This document shows, piece after piece, positions 63,525 through 64,000 of a stretch of DNA of 64,000 nt. The notes below the pieces were generated by a model, which searched no databases, was not told the DNA's origin, and was given only the letters and a program-made list of their open reading frames with translations. Source of the DNA: Papaver somniferum. Lineage: Eukaryota > Streptophyta > Magnoliopsida > Ranunculales > Papaveraceae. The translations under genes were made by a program, and so were the position numbers. The stretch lies in the NCBI RefSeq assembly GCF_003573695.1, contig NC_039362.1, positions 14,528,063-14,592,062 of the forward strand. The letters are read 5' to 3'. Every line of letters begins with the position of its first letter. The first letter of the stretch is position 1.

Positions 63525-64000
63525 TGTTGATGGTGGTTTATAGCTTAGGGTTAAAAACCGTAAAACCCCTCGCCTGATACGACATCACTCCGTAAGGAAA
63601 CCAAGCCGCGTGCGGTGAACTCTCCACTGACGTATTATTGAGCCGCTCAATATACCTCTATCCATAATGCTCTGTAAATTCTGGCACCTCGCCGATACAA
63701 AACTCACTGAGTACTTTCCTGTGTTGTGTTCCTCGGCTGAACCCTTAACATTGGTATGTCGTGACGGATTTATGTTCACTCATGGCGGAGTAGCATGAAC
63801 CTCCAAGTACTACGTTTAAGGTCATCGCACTAAATGCTCAGGCAAAAAAAAAACACAAGAAGTGTGGTCGCGCCCCTAGCTTGTCGGCCCACTTCCCATC
63901 GACCAATCAGATCGCTCCAAAGCCGCCCAACACGCTAAGGATTGTGGTCGCGCCCCTAGCTTGCCTGCCCACTCCCCATCGACCAATCAGGTCACTCCAA
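63525..64000 (+). repeat. 3' LTR of H, truncated by the window end
   Basis: TGTTGATGGTGGTTTATAGC; about 20 differences from 40084 onward over 330 bp by eye (about 6%). It enters the 79-bp repeat array at about 63857. The target duplication for H (CTCAC expected from 40079-40083) lies beyond the window. Confidence 0.88.

Larger units (their letters stand above)
40084..64000 (+). mobile_element. Ty3/gypsy Tat-like element H (3' LTR runs off the window)
   Basis: 5' LTR from 40084, primer site at 43975, N-terminal peptide, protease, RT, RNase H, second RNase H, integrase (split by element D), an antisense gene, purine tract and a 3' LTR from 63525. Without the nested elements (1526, 1454 and 11293 bp) its visible length is about 9.6 kb. 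The LTR halves that can be compared differ by about 6%. The dual RNase H is typical of the Tat lineage. All ORFs are broken. Confidence 0.88.

Overview
The window is plant nuclear DNA: AT-rich, gene-poor, and built almost wholly of transposable elements inserted into one another. I see no tRNA, rRNA, organellar or bacterial genes. The element types (Ty3/gypsy of the Tat and Athila kinds, long-LTR elements primed by initiator-Met tRNA, hAT transposons, MITEs) indicate a eudicot repeat-rich region. Papaveraceae/Ranunculales is my impression from memory of similar LTRs, not something the window proves.

Left part (1-20.5 kb). An old minus-strand LTR element (1-6125) carries only a decayed gag. 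It is followed by the 5' end of an Athila-type gypsy element (to about 8.9 kb), a decayed hAT/ZMYM1-like transposase (11796-9990, minus) broken at its N-terminus by another LTR (11797-13132), a fold-back element (13.9-14.3 kb), a few weak coding fragments, and two TIR transposons with perfect 8-bp target duplications (16914-17958 and 18430-19602).

Middle part (20.5-40 kb). A long LTR (C, plus) is split by an LTR of opposite orientation (B), which is itself split by a plus-strand LTR of the same family (A) and by a second TAGG-CTGCACA hAT MITE (27251-27935). LTR C is also hit by a complete 9-kb LTR element (E1, 28205-37200, target duplication ATCTT). E1 has no gag or pol. Its body holds an antisense gene with a plant mobile domain (PMD) joined to a coiled-coil tail. 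A MITE (37.85-38.24 kb) and a hAT terminus (38386) follow.

Right part (40-64 kb). A Tat-like gypsy element (H, plus) runs from 40084 past the window end. Its 5' LTR holds a solo LTR (target duplication CGACC), its protease holds a solo LTR of the same family in the other orientation (ACGTC), and its integrase holds a complete 11.3-kb relative (D, minus, 49902-61194, AGACT). H and D encode a short N-terminal peptide, protease, reverse transcriptase, RNase H, a second RNase H and integrase, all broken by stops or frameshifts, and no recognisable capsid gag. Between integrase and the 3' LTR each carries an antisense gene homologous to the C-terminal part of the E1 antisense gene.

The main biological points are: (1) a retrotransposon family (E1, H, D) with a shared antisense accessory gene, fused to a PMD in the pol-less E1; (2) lack of a canonical gag in H and D; (3) LTRs loaded with tandem repeats, minisatellites and dispersed hairpins; (4) a nesting order that can be read from target duplications. 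Nothing here looks like an intact host gene.
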